Source: Sipunculus nudus | Lineage: Eukaryota; Annelida; Sipuncula; Golfingiida; Sipunculidae | Length of the DNA: 64,000 nt | Direction of reading: 5' to 3' | Assembly (NCBI GenBank): GCA_026874595.1 | Contig: CM049317.1 | Location: 66,070,618-66,134,617 of the forward strand | Shown: in pieces, positions 13,381-25,930 of the stretch | How the letters are laid out: each line of letters begins with the position of its first letter | How positions within the stretch are numbered: the stretch's first letter is position 1 | Notes under the pieces: model-generated | Databases searched by the model: none | Told to the model about the DNA's origin: nothing | What the model saw: only the letters and a program-made list of their open reading frames with translations | Program-made: the position numbers and the translations under genes

Positions 13381-14490
13381 TACCCCCCTGTCACATAGTA
13401 CTTCCCAAACCAAAATGGAACTCTTCAGATGAACATACTTAGATTAAGAATTAGAAATGGAGGTGGTTACCTCCATAAAAAACACTTGTCAAATATATTT
13501 TTAAGGAAAAACTGAAGAAGTATATTCCAAAAATATACAGACTAAATTTCTCTTCACATCCAAATTGACAGCACAGCAAAGATTCGTGTTTTACAACCAA
13601 CACCCACCAGAAATAAGGGTATAAACAGTGACAATGTCACACTGGACTATACCAACTTTACTTATCAGTTGTGTATTTATACAGATGCACAACATGTACT
13701 TCATCACACATGCATCCTTCCCATGTCACATCCAGATAAATCAATATGACCCATATCACAAAATAAGGGCATATCCTGCATAAAAATACAGCCTGACATC
13801 ATTTACTCAAGGTTTTGTATTCACCTCTATTCATACATCTGTTTGTTAATCTGTGTTCAATGTATTACGCAGTCGCTGCTGGGTTTCAATTAATTCATGG
13901 AAACTTATGGTGAATATTAAAAAATATATACACATTGTACTATTTCTATGTACAGCAGATTATTTTATAAAGTAAATCTAATCATAGACCTCCAAAAAAT
14001 AAATTAAAAATTTTAGTTTAGAATAAGATATTTCCTAATTTTCAATCAACATGATTGATTTTAAATTCTGAGCACTGCCTGGAGTAATTGAAAAGGAGGC
14101 CAGAGAGAAAGAAAGCTTGTTTGAAGAGATATAAACAATTGTATTATAATTTGTAGAGTAATAAAAGCTTTTTTTTAATTTGGATGACATCAGAATGGCC
14201 ATACTTGAGCACAAATTTGCACTGAGCTTAATTAAGCTGAAAGCTAAAACCAACTGTCGTGCTACAGTGTGAAAACAATCTTATATTGAAATAGATATAT
14301 TGAACACCTCTGCTCAAGTCACCATCATAGGCAATTCATATTACAAAGGTTTTTATCTAACTAGACATTTCCTAGATCTGACTCCTGATCTCTGTACTCC
14401 CATGTAAAGGACCCCTGACTCTCAAGAGCAGGCCATGACTCTACATAACAGGACTCCTATAAGGCACCTGAAGAAATATCAGTTGCAATC
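13381..14490. other. AT-rich noncoding DNA
   Basis: No gene, RNA or repeat is recognised in this stretch. Confidence 0.5.
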
Positions 14491-14670
14491 CAGAGGTGGG
14501 TCCAGACTCCCTCTTTTTAGCCCCTACAACCCTTATTCCAGGGGTTTAACCCATTTTTACTGGCCTCAACCCCTCCCTTTCTTGATTAGGGGAACCATTT
14601 TTAGGTTTTCTTATTGGCCCCCCTGGGTGAGACCCTAGCTCCCCTTTCCAAAATCCTGGATCCGCTCCTG
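14491..14670 (-). mobile_element. short inverted-repeat element (MITE-like), 180 bp
   Basis: The ends are imperfect inverted repeats. The left end reads CAGAGGTGGGTCCAG and the complement of the right end reads CAGGAGCGGATCCAG. The body is pyrimidine-rich on the plus strand. The same end motif occurs at 31.2 kb, and related starts occur at 48.3 and 63.5 kb. A CAG-G-rich end would suit the hAT superfamily, but I find no clear 8-bp target duplication. Confidence 0.6.
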
Positions 14671-15020
14671 AATATACAAATTTTATAGAACCTGAGACAC
14701 AAATATGGGAGTTTGTAGGAATATTCAGCAAAAATACAGGAAATATATAAAGAGTTTTCACTGCTAATTTGTGGTCTTCATGGTAAATTAACATTCATGA
14801 CGATCAATGATCAATCACTTCTCCAGACAGCATCTGAAGGTCCGTTTAATTGATTTGGATGACTCTTCTTGTATTACTACAACACTTACATGTGCAGTTC
14901 TACTGAAAAGCTGGTCTTTTTCAATAGTTTTCAAGTTTAGTTTATGCAACTATAATTAAGTAATAACAATTATGCTGGAAACAGGACTGAGTAGTGAAAA
15001 ACATAAAGGAGCATACAGCA
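14671..15020. other. noncoding spacer
   Basis: AT-rich sequence with no gene or repeat recognised. Confidence 0.5.
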
Positions 15021-15300
15021 GATACTGGACTAAGTGTAGGAAAATATGGGAAATATAGGAGATACTTGTCTAAGTGTAAGAAAATATGGGAAATATAGGA
15101 GATAATGGTCTAAGTGTAGGAAAATAAGGGAAATATAGGAGATAATGGTCTAAGTGTAGGAAAATATGGGAAATATAGGAGATACCGGTCTAAGTGTAGG
15201 AAAATATGGGAAATATAGGAGATACTGGTCTAAGTGTAGGAAAATATGGGAAATATAGGAGATAATGGTCTAAATGTAGGAAAATATAGAAGATATTTTT
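15021..15300. repeat. minisatellite, seven 40-bp units
   Basis: Seven head-to-tail units start at 15021, 15061, 15101, 15141, 15181, 15221 and 15261. Each contains TCTAAGTGTAGGAAAATATG or a close variant. The spacing is exactly 40 bp, units differ by one to three bases, and the last unit is degraded. There are no unique spacers, so this is a tandem array and not a CRISPR array. Confidence 0.95.
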
Positions 15301-18300
15301 TTCATAGGAAATATTACAGTCAGTGGGAGACATCACAAAATCAATGGGACTCTGATTATCACGTTAAATTTATGGTAATTTTACTAGCAGGATCCTCCAT
15401 TTTTAAAGCCTAGCGAAAACCCTGCTTGGCTTCTAGTACTCTCTTTTCAAAAACATTTAACTCACAGATTAACCCCAAAATAAAGGGGCATCGAAGACAG
15501 TTGATTGATCTAGCCACCGCTGGCAATGCACTCAGGTTATGACATAACCCGAGCTTTTATCACGGCTTACCAGACAGGATTTCCGTAAGTGTAAAGTGCT
15601 CTGGTAAAAAGACAACAGCAGGAAAAAATGCGAGTACAAGCCGTAATTGAATTAATATAAGAACAAAAAGGAGACGGAGAAAGACATCCACTATGGCAGA
15701 ATTGGAAATGGAGGCACAGAAATGTTACAGAAAGAATGGCCGCACATAAATCAGAAGATGATATGAATGACAATGGCTTGCACTGTCTGGATTATATGAA
15801 AATTTCTCTCCTGATTCTATATTCAGTGCGGACCTGCTCTTATGTTATAAATCTCCCCACACAATGGTGATTAAAAAGTAGGGCGACACTTCTCCTTTGT
15901 TGCTTCATTTTCAGAAAAAAAAATTTAATGCTACAATAAATTTGTATAAATTCTGCATACTGGCATGATTAATTTTTCTTTACACATATAGACATGACCA
16001 CTTGCACATAAAAAAATACATAACTACACTCCTTTGTTTGAAATACTGAACCTAGAACTTCCAGTAGGATTTTTATCATACAAGAATACCAACAATACAG
16101 TGACACAACTTATGTTATGTTTATATTCTTTGCTCTATATAAAATTATGACCTAACATCTAGATAACAGAATCTTTGTTCAGAATTTTTCTGTATAGATG
16201 TCACATGAACTATATATTTTAAACTTTCCTTTTCTTTTTACTTGTGCCATTCTCTCCATGAAAAAGGTTTCTTGAAACCTTATTCAAGGTTACTCTAAAG
16301 TATACCTTCAAGGAGCTGTGCATTTTTACATTTTACATGTTTATTTGAAACACCAAACCATTTTTTCAGTAAATGACTGTATTAGATCAATACAAAATAA
16401 CAACAGATAAAATATACAATCAGCAACATCAACCTGAACCAATCTAAATTTTTGTTCACAAAGCAAAGACACAGAAATAAAATCACAAAAATTACTATGG
16501 AGAAATCCTACTTAGTTAATCTTGAAATTTCTTTCTTTTCAAAAGGTGAAACAGATCAAAAAGATGATCAGTAAACTGGTTGAAGTTATATAATTGAATC
16601 AAGCTAGTCGTTCAGCTTATACGGCGTGAGGCCTTTTTTAGCTTTGCATCACAGGCATTAAAACATGGCAAAATAAGCACTCTGGCAGGCGACTGACAGG
16701 ACCCATGCATCAGTTTCTTGGCCCCGTCAGACTCAGTGGAGACAAGACCCATGAATTCGCTGCGAGACTGCCAGACTCACAATTTTGTCACATCTCATGA
16801 CTCAGAGTTACCTAATCAAACTGTGCATATGAACCAAAGACACTGGGGACTGTCCAGGGCACCTCTTTCCTATACATGGAAATCTTTACACTGTATGATC
16901 CCCGACTTAAGCAAGCATTTCTGTTTAAAACATTTTTAACAATCCTATCAGTATCTACAATATAGTAGATAAATTACATCAGGTGTAACTATTATATTTT
17001 AATATCTGTCATGGAAATTTTTACAATATATGGTCCCTATTAACAAGGTGGTTCTGTTTACAGATTTTTAACCACCCTGCCTTTATAATAAATACAAACT
17101 AAAGCTGGGTAAGTCCTCAGGTAATATAATTATTTCCATATATATGGGTGATATAATATAACTGTATAACAGAGGATATATGATAACATTTATTACGAAA
17201 TATGATCCCCTTTGAGGCAGTGAATCTGTCCTCCAGCCATTTATCTTTTAATAAATCTGCTTCAGTATAAACTGAACAAGATTGAATCTGATAACATTAA
17301 TCAGTCACAAGTATTTTGTAATGGTTCATTTCTCACTGGTATTGCAACAGACACAGCACTGAAGCAATGCACTGCAAGCCCGCTAACTGATGAATCATTC
17401 TGCCCTCTCAAAATACCAACAGCTGCTGCAAGTGCCTGTTCCCAAACAGCAGAGCCGACTACTTTCCAGCCTCCCTTAAAATACAAACAGCCTTGCCTGT
17501 CTGGCTGCAAATATATTGCACTTGTGTAAAGCTAAATAATCCCTCATTATATGTCTATATGGACACCAAAGACAACAATGCACAGAATACTAAGGCACAT
17601 GTCATATACTGAATCATCTCTTTTTTTCACAAGGCTTTCAAATTTGCAATATTCACATAAGGGGAATTATCGAGGAAATAATACCTTCACAAACTGGAGA
17701 TCTATTTCTTTTTAAATAAATTTACATGTATATCAAAAATTATAACCTATACCAGATTAACAGGTCTATGAAACATGTATATTAAGTTACTAAGAAAGAA
17801 ATGTATTTAACAACCTTTAATTATATGGATACAAACTTAGAACAACATTCTGACACAAGACACCTTTCCAGATACATTTGATCCACACTTTTCGGTTATT
17901 TTTCTGAACAGTACATTTACAGATGACACAGTATCAAATTGCATTCTCAATTCAGGTCAATTTAAACAGTCACGATTACTTAAACTACACAGCTACTAAC
18001 AAAATGCCAGAGACCAATTATAAATGTTAACTTTCAGACCTTAACCCTTATTGACACCATGCATCAGTAAAACACCTGCAGGGGCAATCAATATTTAGCT
18101 ATAAAAAGTTAATTAAACTGATGAGTGTAATTAACTGCACAATTAACTCTGATGACTGGTACTACAAGCATAGTAGGGACAAATGTCAAATCCTGCCACA
18201 ATGGCTAGATCAAGTCAACACCTTGCTTTACTTACCACTGACAAATAGACATACTATAAATCACTTTTTTTATTTTAGAATTAGAAAATAGATAAACTAT

Positions 18301-18640
18301 AACCTTATTTTTTTTTCATGGATTGTACAAATAGTTATAGTAACTAAAACAAGGTACACTCTACGGCACAGATGATGGCATTTGATACTATGTACCGTCT
18401 TCATAATACTCTATTAAACTGCACCTATTTCATTCCTACTTCCCCAATAAGTTAGAGATTAATTATTCACTTTAGTTTGGTGTATATTACTTTCCTAAAT
18501 ATACCATACATTAAATTTTATTTTTCTTATTATATATTTGAACTTATTATTTATCACATAACATTCACAAAATTCATATTAGAATGATCAATAATTGATC
18601 CTTACAACTTATACCAAGACACCAGGCGATTCATTTATTC
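15301..18640. other. AT-rich noncoding DNA
   Basis: No gene is recognised. A diverged tandem pair with an offset of 135 bp starts at 16875 and 17010; shared landmarks are CATGGAAAT, TTCTGTTTA and TTTTTAAC. Sequence at 16700-16900 and 17300-17520 is somewhat richer in GC but shows no exon signals. Confidence 0.5.
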
Positions 18641-18950
18641 ATGCAAAGTTAAGTGGAGCACTGTTTATAAGCACTGGTTACACTTTATGATAATGCAACA
18701 AGGTCGGCAGCCCTGTTGTTAATTTGAACAAACAGCGGCAACGAGAGAGGCTGCTTACAATTGCTCTATGTTTATCATTTTCATACCTCTTGTACTAGAG
18801 ATCACATGTTGGGTCACATGACATTAAGTACGTTCAGGTGAGTGGCCCTGGCTCTTTGTTTGGGTTCTGTGTGGGTAACTGCACAATGACCGAGAGGCCA
18901 AGGGACAGGGCTTGCTGTTGTGAATATCTCCTGTTGTTATTCTCTGATTA
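18641..18950. other. higher-complexity noncoding patch, possible regulatory element
   Basis: GC content and CpG rise sharply within AT-rich DNA. Visible words include AACAAACAGCGGCAACGAGA, GGTCACATGAC and CAGGTGAG. No open frame is convincing. A short (TA)n tract follows at 18951-18963. A conserved enhancer is a reasonable guess but cannot be tested from one sequence. Confidence 0.3.
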
Positions 18951-20520
18951 TATATATATATATCAGTTAACATGAACTGCCCACTTTGATTGCATCTAAC
19001 ATATATGATCCCTCAACTGATATTGCATTTTTTTTTCTGTACATAATAATAATTGCCACTATATATGTGTAACATCCTGGAGTGTTTCTCACCATCCAGG
19101 TTAAGCTCTGATTGGGTGAACATGTTGATAAATGCTTTCAAGGTTAAATGACCATCTGGTGTCACTTCATTTTACACATCAGTGATCTTTCTTCATTTCC
19201 AGTTTGATAAGACTTAAGATACATAATTAAAACATGTGCAAGGTCATATACTTAGTGACATATGGACACCCTATGAACACACATATAACCAGTGTTACAA
19301 GGTTTTATTTGGTTGTAAATGAAATAAGAGAAATATTCTATAATTATTTTCTCTGATTTAAAGATGACATGAAATGCTGAAATTGAAACTTCATATTTGT
19401 ATTGCTAAATATGACAGAAATGGTTTTAAACATCTCTGCATGGTGACAATTTGATTCTTATAGTGTGGTATTATGATTATGATTAACTTAAAGGAAACTA
19501 TGAAATGATGCCTAGAGGACAAGATAATTTATTAAGCTAGAAAATGAGAAATGTGTCCTTTGGCTTGCAATGAGATGAATTTCAGCAAATCTAGAACTAA
19601 ATGTAGAATTTATATAGTTTTCAAAATGCACCAAGAATGCACCAGATTAAGGAAGAGAAACATCCATAAGATAACCTGCCATGTACGTGAAGGTGGTACC
19701 AGGTGATATATTGCATCATATATGAAATGTCTAGATAAAAAATCTAAATCAGCCAAAGCATGATCTAATCCTGAACAGATGGATCCAAGAAAAGTTTGCT
19801 GATATCAAATCACACATGGAAAGTCTGTGGACAGACAAGATGTACAGTTGACCACTTCACCCCATTCTTGAGGTGGGGAAAATCCTACTAGGATTTGGGC
19901 GTGGTCCAAAAAGCATTATTCCACTCTAAACTTTAACATATGTTCTAACTGAACCCTGTTTCTTTCTCAGAGTTTCCTCAATCCCCTCCTGGCTAGAATT
20001 CTGCTTACAGTAACCCTAAGTCCTGGATGTAACAGACAGGTCATGGAGATCAAAATGCATGGGTATGACTTTGCTAGTAAATCTAATACACAATTCATGG
20101 GCAGTGCTTGGCGAAAAACATATAAAGTTTATCTTCTTCTACCGATTCTTTCCAAGATAACATGATTACTAACAGAAGACCAAGCTTATTATGGAGAACA
20201 AGAGTAATGTACGCAACAAGAAAAGAAATGATGAATTTTTTATAATGTGGAAGGATTTTAGACCACTTGTGTGAAATCAGATGTTTCACAGCCATTAATT
20301 GTGCCGTAACAGAAGGAAAGAAATAGGGCTCATTTTTTTTGTTACAATCTTTACTTTCCAAGCACTGCAGACAAAGCTTTTTTTCCTCTTTTTTATCTGC
20401 ATTTTTTTACATATCTCCTCTCAAATCAGTCCTAGGGTAAAGAAGTAATATTATACACAAAGAATACAGAATCCAAGTGCTTTTGCAAAATCTTCCAGGG
20501 TTAGCATTTTTTTCCCCAAC
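18951..20520. other. AT-rich noncoding DNA
   Basis: No gene, RNA or repeat is supported. Confidence 0.5.
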
Positions 20521-21150
20521 ATTCATACGATCCAGTATACATCATTAGGAAGGAGGCCATTAATTAATGGAAGCTCTTCTGCTGGATAAGTTTCTGTTCC
20601 AGCCTCTGGATCAATACTGTGACAGTGGTCCAGTCAGATGCCACACGGCAGGAGCCAAGACTCATTTTTACAATTCTGCTGCTGTTTCCAGTCTCTGACA
20701 GTGAATGGTTACCACGGCAATGATGTTGGGGTATGACATATGCTTAGGAAGGATTTAATAATCTCCATTGTGCAACCTTAATTTAACATGACTATATCAG
20801 TTCCTATGCACTATTCTATGCACTAGAATGGTTTCTCGTGCAGCTGTGGGAATTAACAATCTCCTGAAATCATCTCATAACCCAGATGCCAGTTTTATAT
20901 TCCTTACGTTACCAGTATACATCAACCGTCTTTCAAAGTATTTTGATCTCCTGGAACTTAAGTTGATTAGCTCCGAGGCTAAAAATAATTAGATTCACGG
21001 ACCGTGTTGCTGCAGCATGATCTATGTGTAAATTAACTCTTTCTGTGAAAAAATTACCCAATTATTCTTTCTTCCTTACTAGAAATGGGGAAATGTCATT
21101 GGCTTAACTGAAGATTGTAAACCTCTTCACACACAGTGAGGTGGGGTTTC
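20521..21150. other. higher-complexity noncoding patch
   Basis: Less AT-rich than its flanks, with few homopolymers, no splice-bounded frame and no recognisable repeat. Possible regulatory sequence. Confidence 0.25.
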
Positions 21151-24100
21151 AGGCAATGTCCTGATTTTGAATAAACTAACATGAATGTGTTACAGATAAC
21201 AAATACAGATAACAGAAACATGTGTGCTTGTTCAAAACAAATACACAAATGGATTTATAAGTAAAGACGGATACTTCATAGGATTTTTAAAACTTTTCAA
21301 TCTATCCCATTTCTACCGATGCCAGGGTATTATGTATTGGAAAGGTAGTGGAAAATAAGATTCCAATAATATTTTCCATCCAAGGGGTTATAACCAATAC
21401 TCATATTTTAATGAAATCTCCATTAGAAGAAGTTAACCAAAATTCCACAAAATAAGAAGTCAAGACTCAATATAGACTCAAAGCCCATTTGCCTATTTTT
21501 TTAATATTTCAGGTTTTAATCTTTGCAATTCTGTCTCTTGGCTATACTCTACAAGTTGCAAGTGGGAACTGAGAGGATGCAGGTCAATTCCATTATTAAA
21601 CCTGGTCCTAACCCCCCCTGGAGTTAATACACTTTGAATCACAGAAAAGGCCTGGAGCTGTCAATACAACCCCCCCCCCCCCTGCAATTCCTTAACTTTA
21701 GGCCGGATGTGGCTTTAAGTGCACCAGTGCACCATATCCCAAAGTTCTATTAAAAATCCCACAGGTGTTGATCATGTTGTTAGATATGATTTGATGTAAA
21801 TTCCAAATTGCAAATTCCTAATGCCTGTGACAAATTAACTGGAAAAATTTTTAACTCTCTCTAAACAGAAAATTATGTTCTCTTAAAAACAGCTTGATCA
21901 AACCATAATTGACAAATTTAAAAATCTTCTGTGAGCTGTACGTGATTCCAGGGGGAACTGGCTCATCAGAATATACACTGGACTCAGATTTATATCCCAC
22001 TATAGGCAGCAATATTTAATGCAAGGAAGCACAGCAAACAGCGACAATCTAAGGACTTAGGAGATTTCACCAAACACTTTAGACAATTGTATTTATCATA
22101 TACACACCCTACAAATAGATCATGGGTGTGAAACCTTAATATGATCATATTACAACTGCAGCAAAATGAGCAAATTAGAAATTGGAGACATTTTCCCAAA
22201 AAAAGTACAGACACCCACATATATATATTTTCTGTCCATTCACTGCAAAACTTTGACAACTGAACAAAGTCAATTACTTTCAGCAAGAAAAAGAATGTTA
22301 TCTACCAGGGTACAGATACCAAAGAAAGAATCGTCATCTCCAGTTAGATTTTTATAATCATTTGATACCTTGAGACAAATCTTCTTGGTATGCAAAATAA
22401 TTTACATATATTTGGGTTTCATTTTAAAATATCACAATAAATATGAATTATATATATATCATAAACAAAATGCTTAAAAAATAATGAACTACATATCATT
22501 ATTCATTTTATGTTTGCAAGCATTCATATTCAAATTCAAAACAACAAGATATTGACATAACTAAAAAAATCTGAGACAACAAAGACAAAAAACAACAAAA
22601 ACAACCTTTATCAAGGAAATAAGGGAAAATATTTCAAATTCATTTGCGCAATTCTTTTGAAATAGAAGTTGTCACAACTCACTACATTCGGTCATCAATT
22701 TCCCTAGACATTGAGTACAGAAAAGCCACCATGTCGATCAATTGACCTGCGACATCTGGCACATCAATGGCAGAATTTTTTCTGACTGCTTGGAAAACAT
22801 TTAATTATTTCAGTAAATAATCAAATGATTAAACCAAACAATTATTCCTGAATAAATGAATGGGGTGTTTAATCCTGAGATAGTTGATCAGCTAATACTT
22901 TTACTGTATGTATCAGTAATCATTTTGCAAGTTAGCGGTACTCTATACTGCTGACACAATGCTTCCTCAAACAGTCACATGATCACTTGTTTTGTCACAT
23001 GACAGAATGTTTTCATGAGGTCTGGTGACTTACCCATTATCCTGACTGTAAAATATGTGGCCGACTTATGCATCAATGGCATTAACAGAAAGAGATTCTT
23101 ATATATTCAGTAATGTTTCAGCAAACTATTTATGAGCATGAAAATGTTCCATTTTGAAAGTAAATTTTATGTTCATCACCAATATATTTACAAAAAAATA
23201 TATACAAAAAATGTACACAATGCATTTTCTTTAATATTCTATAATAATAATGATTTAATTATAAATATAATGTAATGAAACATACAATTTATTACAAGTG
23301 CCAGAAGCTACCTGAAAGCAGACTACTTGAATCCAGACAAGTGTGGCAAAAAAACTGATGTTGTAGAACTGTATATAACCATTAGACCACATATACAGTA
23401 GACAACTAAGGGTCAAAGGTCACAAAAAGAACATCCTAGATAATACATGTATATCAGAGCATTTCCCTTAACTGATGGTATGTCCTGTGATGACAGAACA
23501 TGAGAAGGTTTTGTATTGCAGGAAATGGATGGAATCAGTTGAAGAATGCAGAATTGTTACTCAATTAATACATCTACATATAAAATACATATTTTATACC
23601 ATACTCCTGAGCTTCTTGAACAATATCTGTTATCAAGTTGAAATGAGAAAGTTATATTTTACAGATGATCAGATTAGAATATTTGATTTTAGTACTTAAC
23701 ACGAAACCAATGACTCCAAAAGCCAAACTATAACCTAAAATTATCCTGTTAGATTGTTGCATGGCTGTAGTTCCAGAAATCTTTTGTGGTCAAAGCTTTA
23801 TTAAAAAACTTCTAAATATTAAAATTTTACTTTTTCTTCTATGGTTCCTCGATACAGTTAAGAGAAGAATAATGTTCATTTTGACATTAAGAATACAAAA
23901 CATTCACTTACTACACAATACTGACAATTTATGAAATTCTTGTCAACTGACCAATGAAGGGATAATTTCTGTAGTGTGAAATAGCCTCAGATCTCTTTTT
24001 TTTCACATCATGGAATATTTATATAAATGACATGAGTGTTTGAGCCTCTTTCAGGGCATCGTGAAATTTGATACCCAAAAATATCCTCAAACCCAGGTCC

Positions 24101-25600
24101 CAAATAATGGAAAAGTTTAATTTAGATAAATAGCCTTGAAGCCTGTTTCCACAGAAAAATCATACATTGTGATGACTGACAAAATGTGTTAAGTGCTTCT
24201 TGCCATCCTTGCGAGGCATTATGCATTTAAATCTAGAGAAATGAAAATATATTAGAGAACACCAGTTTTATATAGAAGAAAGAATTCTTTGTCCAAAACT
24301 ATTTGTAAACGCAATTAATATCTGTTATGCATCAGTTAACCCTGTTACATGCAAGTACATCTGTGAGACAGAGGAGCATGTTCCCAAGCACCACAGCTTT
24401 TCAGGTGGTGTGTTGCAATACCTTAAGTTAACTTCCTTCCATAAAGCTTGTTCTTGCCTGACCATACAGGAAAGACACTTCCTGTGGTTCATTCCTTCCT
24501 CAGTTACTAAAAATCCGCACACAGGAAGGTCAAAGGATCAAACAGCACGTTTTGTCAATATGGCCCTCTTTTGTTACTTACTTCTTACTAAAAATCTTTG
24601 TGTGTGATCAGGACAATAGACACTAAAGATAAAGCTTAACAGGGAAAGGTCACATATATTTCTCCCCCGTCCCCCCCCCCCCAAAAAAAAAAAAATCAAA
24701 GAGCTCTGAAGAGATGCTAATCCATGCCATTTATTTATCAATATTTAAACAGCACAGGAAAATAACTAATCCCCTCAACAGCTCTTTGGTGCTTTTTGAG
24801 TTTATTATTGAATTTGCACCATGCTGTTGGCTTATGTCAAATAAAATAATTACCCAAAATGCTCCAAATAACCTAACCATCAAACAGGTGGTTGTGGGTG
24901 TCCGTATGTCTCCTGACCATAAACTAAACAGAAGCTTAAAATGGTTTTAAAATTTAAATTTTAGTTCATTAATTGGGCAAATCTTTTTCATCTTATATAA
25001 ATATATATGGCTGGCCTTCAGACCTTATTTTACATAAGTGCCTTATTGTGGAAAGATTACAGGTGGATGGAAATAGCATGGGCACCCCTGGACTATACCT
25101 GAATGAAGGTTGTGTGCAAGTATAAGACTTAAAAGTAACAAATCCTTCCATAGCATTTGTCCTGTAAACTCTTGTTGATCCAAAGGTTTGGAAAGGCTAG
25201 ATGTAGGAAAATATGAACCACCTCAACAAGGGACAACTTTGATATTAGGGAAACAAGTCATTCACCTGATGCATGTTAGCTGAACTAGTAGTTCTCAAGA
25301 AATATTAAAAGCCTGCATAGTCTTTATTTTTACTGCTTATGAACAACCATCAACCTAAACAAAACTTTAGTCTGGTCATACTTTATTATGTGCACATGGT
25401 TATTTTGGTATTGTTAAAGTACTGTAATTTATCACCAACACCCAAAACACTGATATGACATGATCATTATTTCATATGGGTACTGCTTCTGATTTCAGAG
25501 ACAGATAAATTTATATGTAATGGTATATCACTGACAATACACATATCATGATGTATGTAATATACAGCTATCAGAGTGATCACTCATCAGCAAACCTAAT
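21151..25600. other. AT-rich noncoding DNA with poly-C tracts
   Basis: No gene is recognised. A run of 13 C lies at 21670-21682, and a C-run joined to an A-run lies at about 24671-24693. Both are on the plus strand. Confidence 0.5.
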
Positions 25601-25930
25601 GCATTAACCTGATATATGACAAACACCGAGAAAGCTACGCTTTAATCTAAAAACGAGGCTGCCAGTAAGGATGACAGTGCCAGTTTGAGGGAGGCTCGTT
25701 CATTTTCGCTGGCCGCTCAAGTTGAGACAGACAGAGTCTGTGTGAATATTGATAATATTTCCTATCTTTATGACTGATGCAGAAACGCCATCCACTGCCA
25801 CACCGCCTGAACACAGCAACTAGAATCTATTAAGAACGGCAATGTTTCAGCCTACTCTCCCGAGGCCCTGGCCATCTCTACATATAACAAGGCTAAGGCT
25901 AATAACCCTCCTCACATGGTCTGAAGTATG
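25601..25930. other. higher-complexity noncoding patch, possible regulatory element
   Basis: GC- and CpG-enriched against its surroundings, with words such as GGAGGCTCGTTCATTTTCGC and AACGCCATCCACTGCCACAC. No reading frame or splice signals are convincing. Confidence 0.3.

Noticed and set aside
15021-15300. Regular repeats resembling a CRISPR array
   Set aside because: Units abut with no unique spacers, and the window is eukaryotic.
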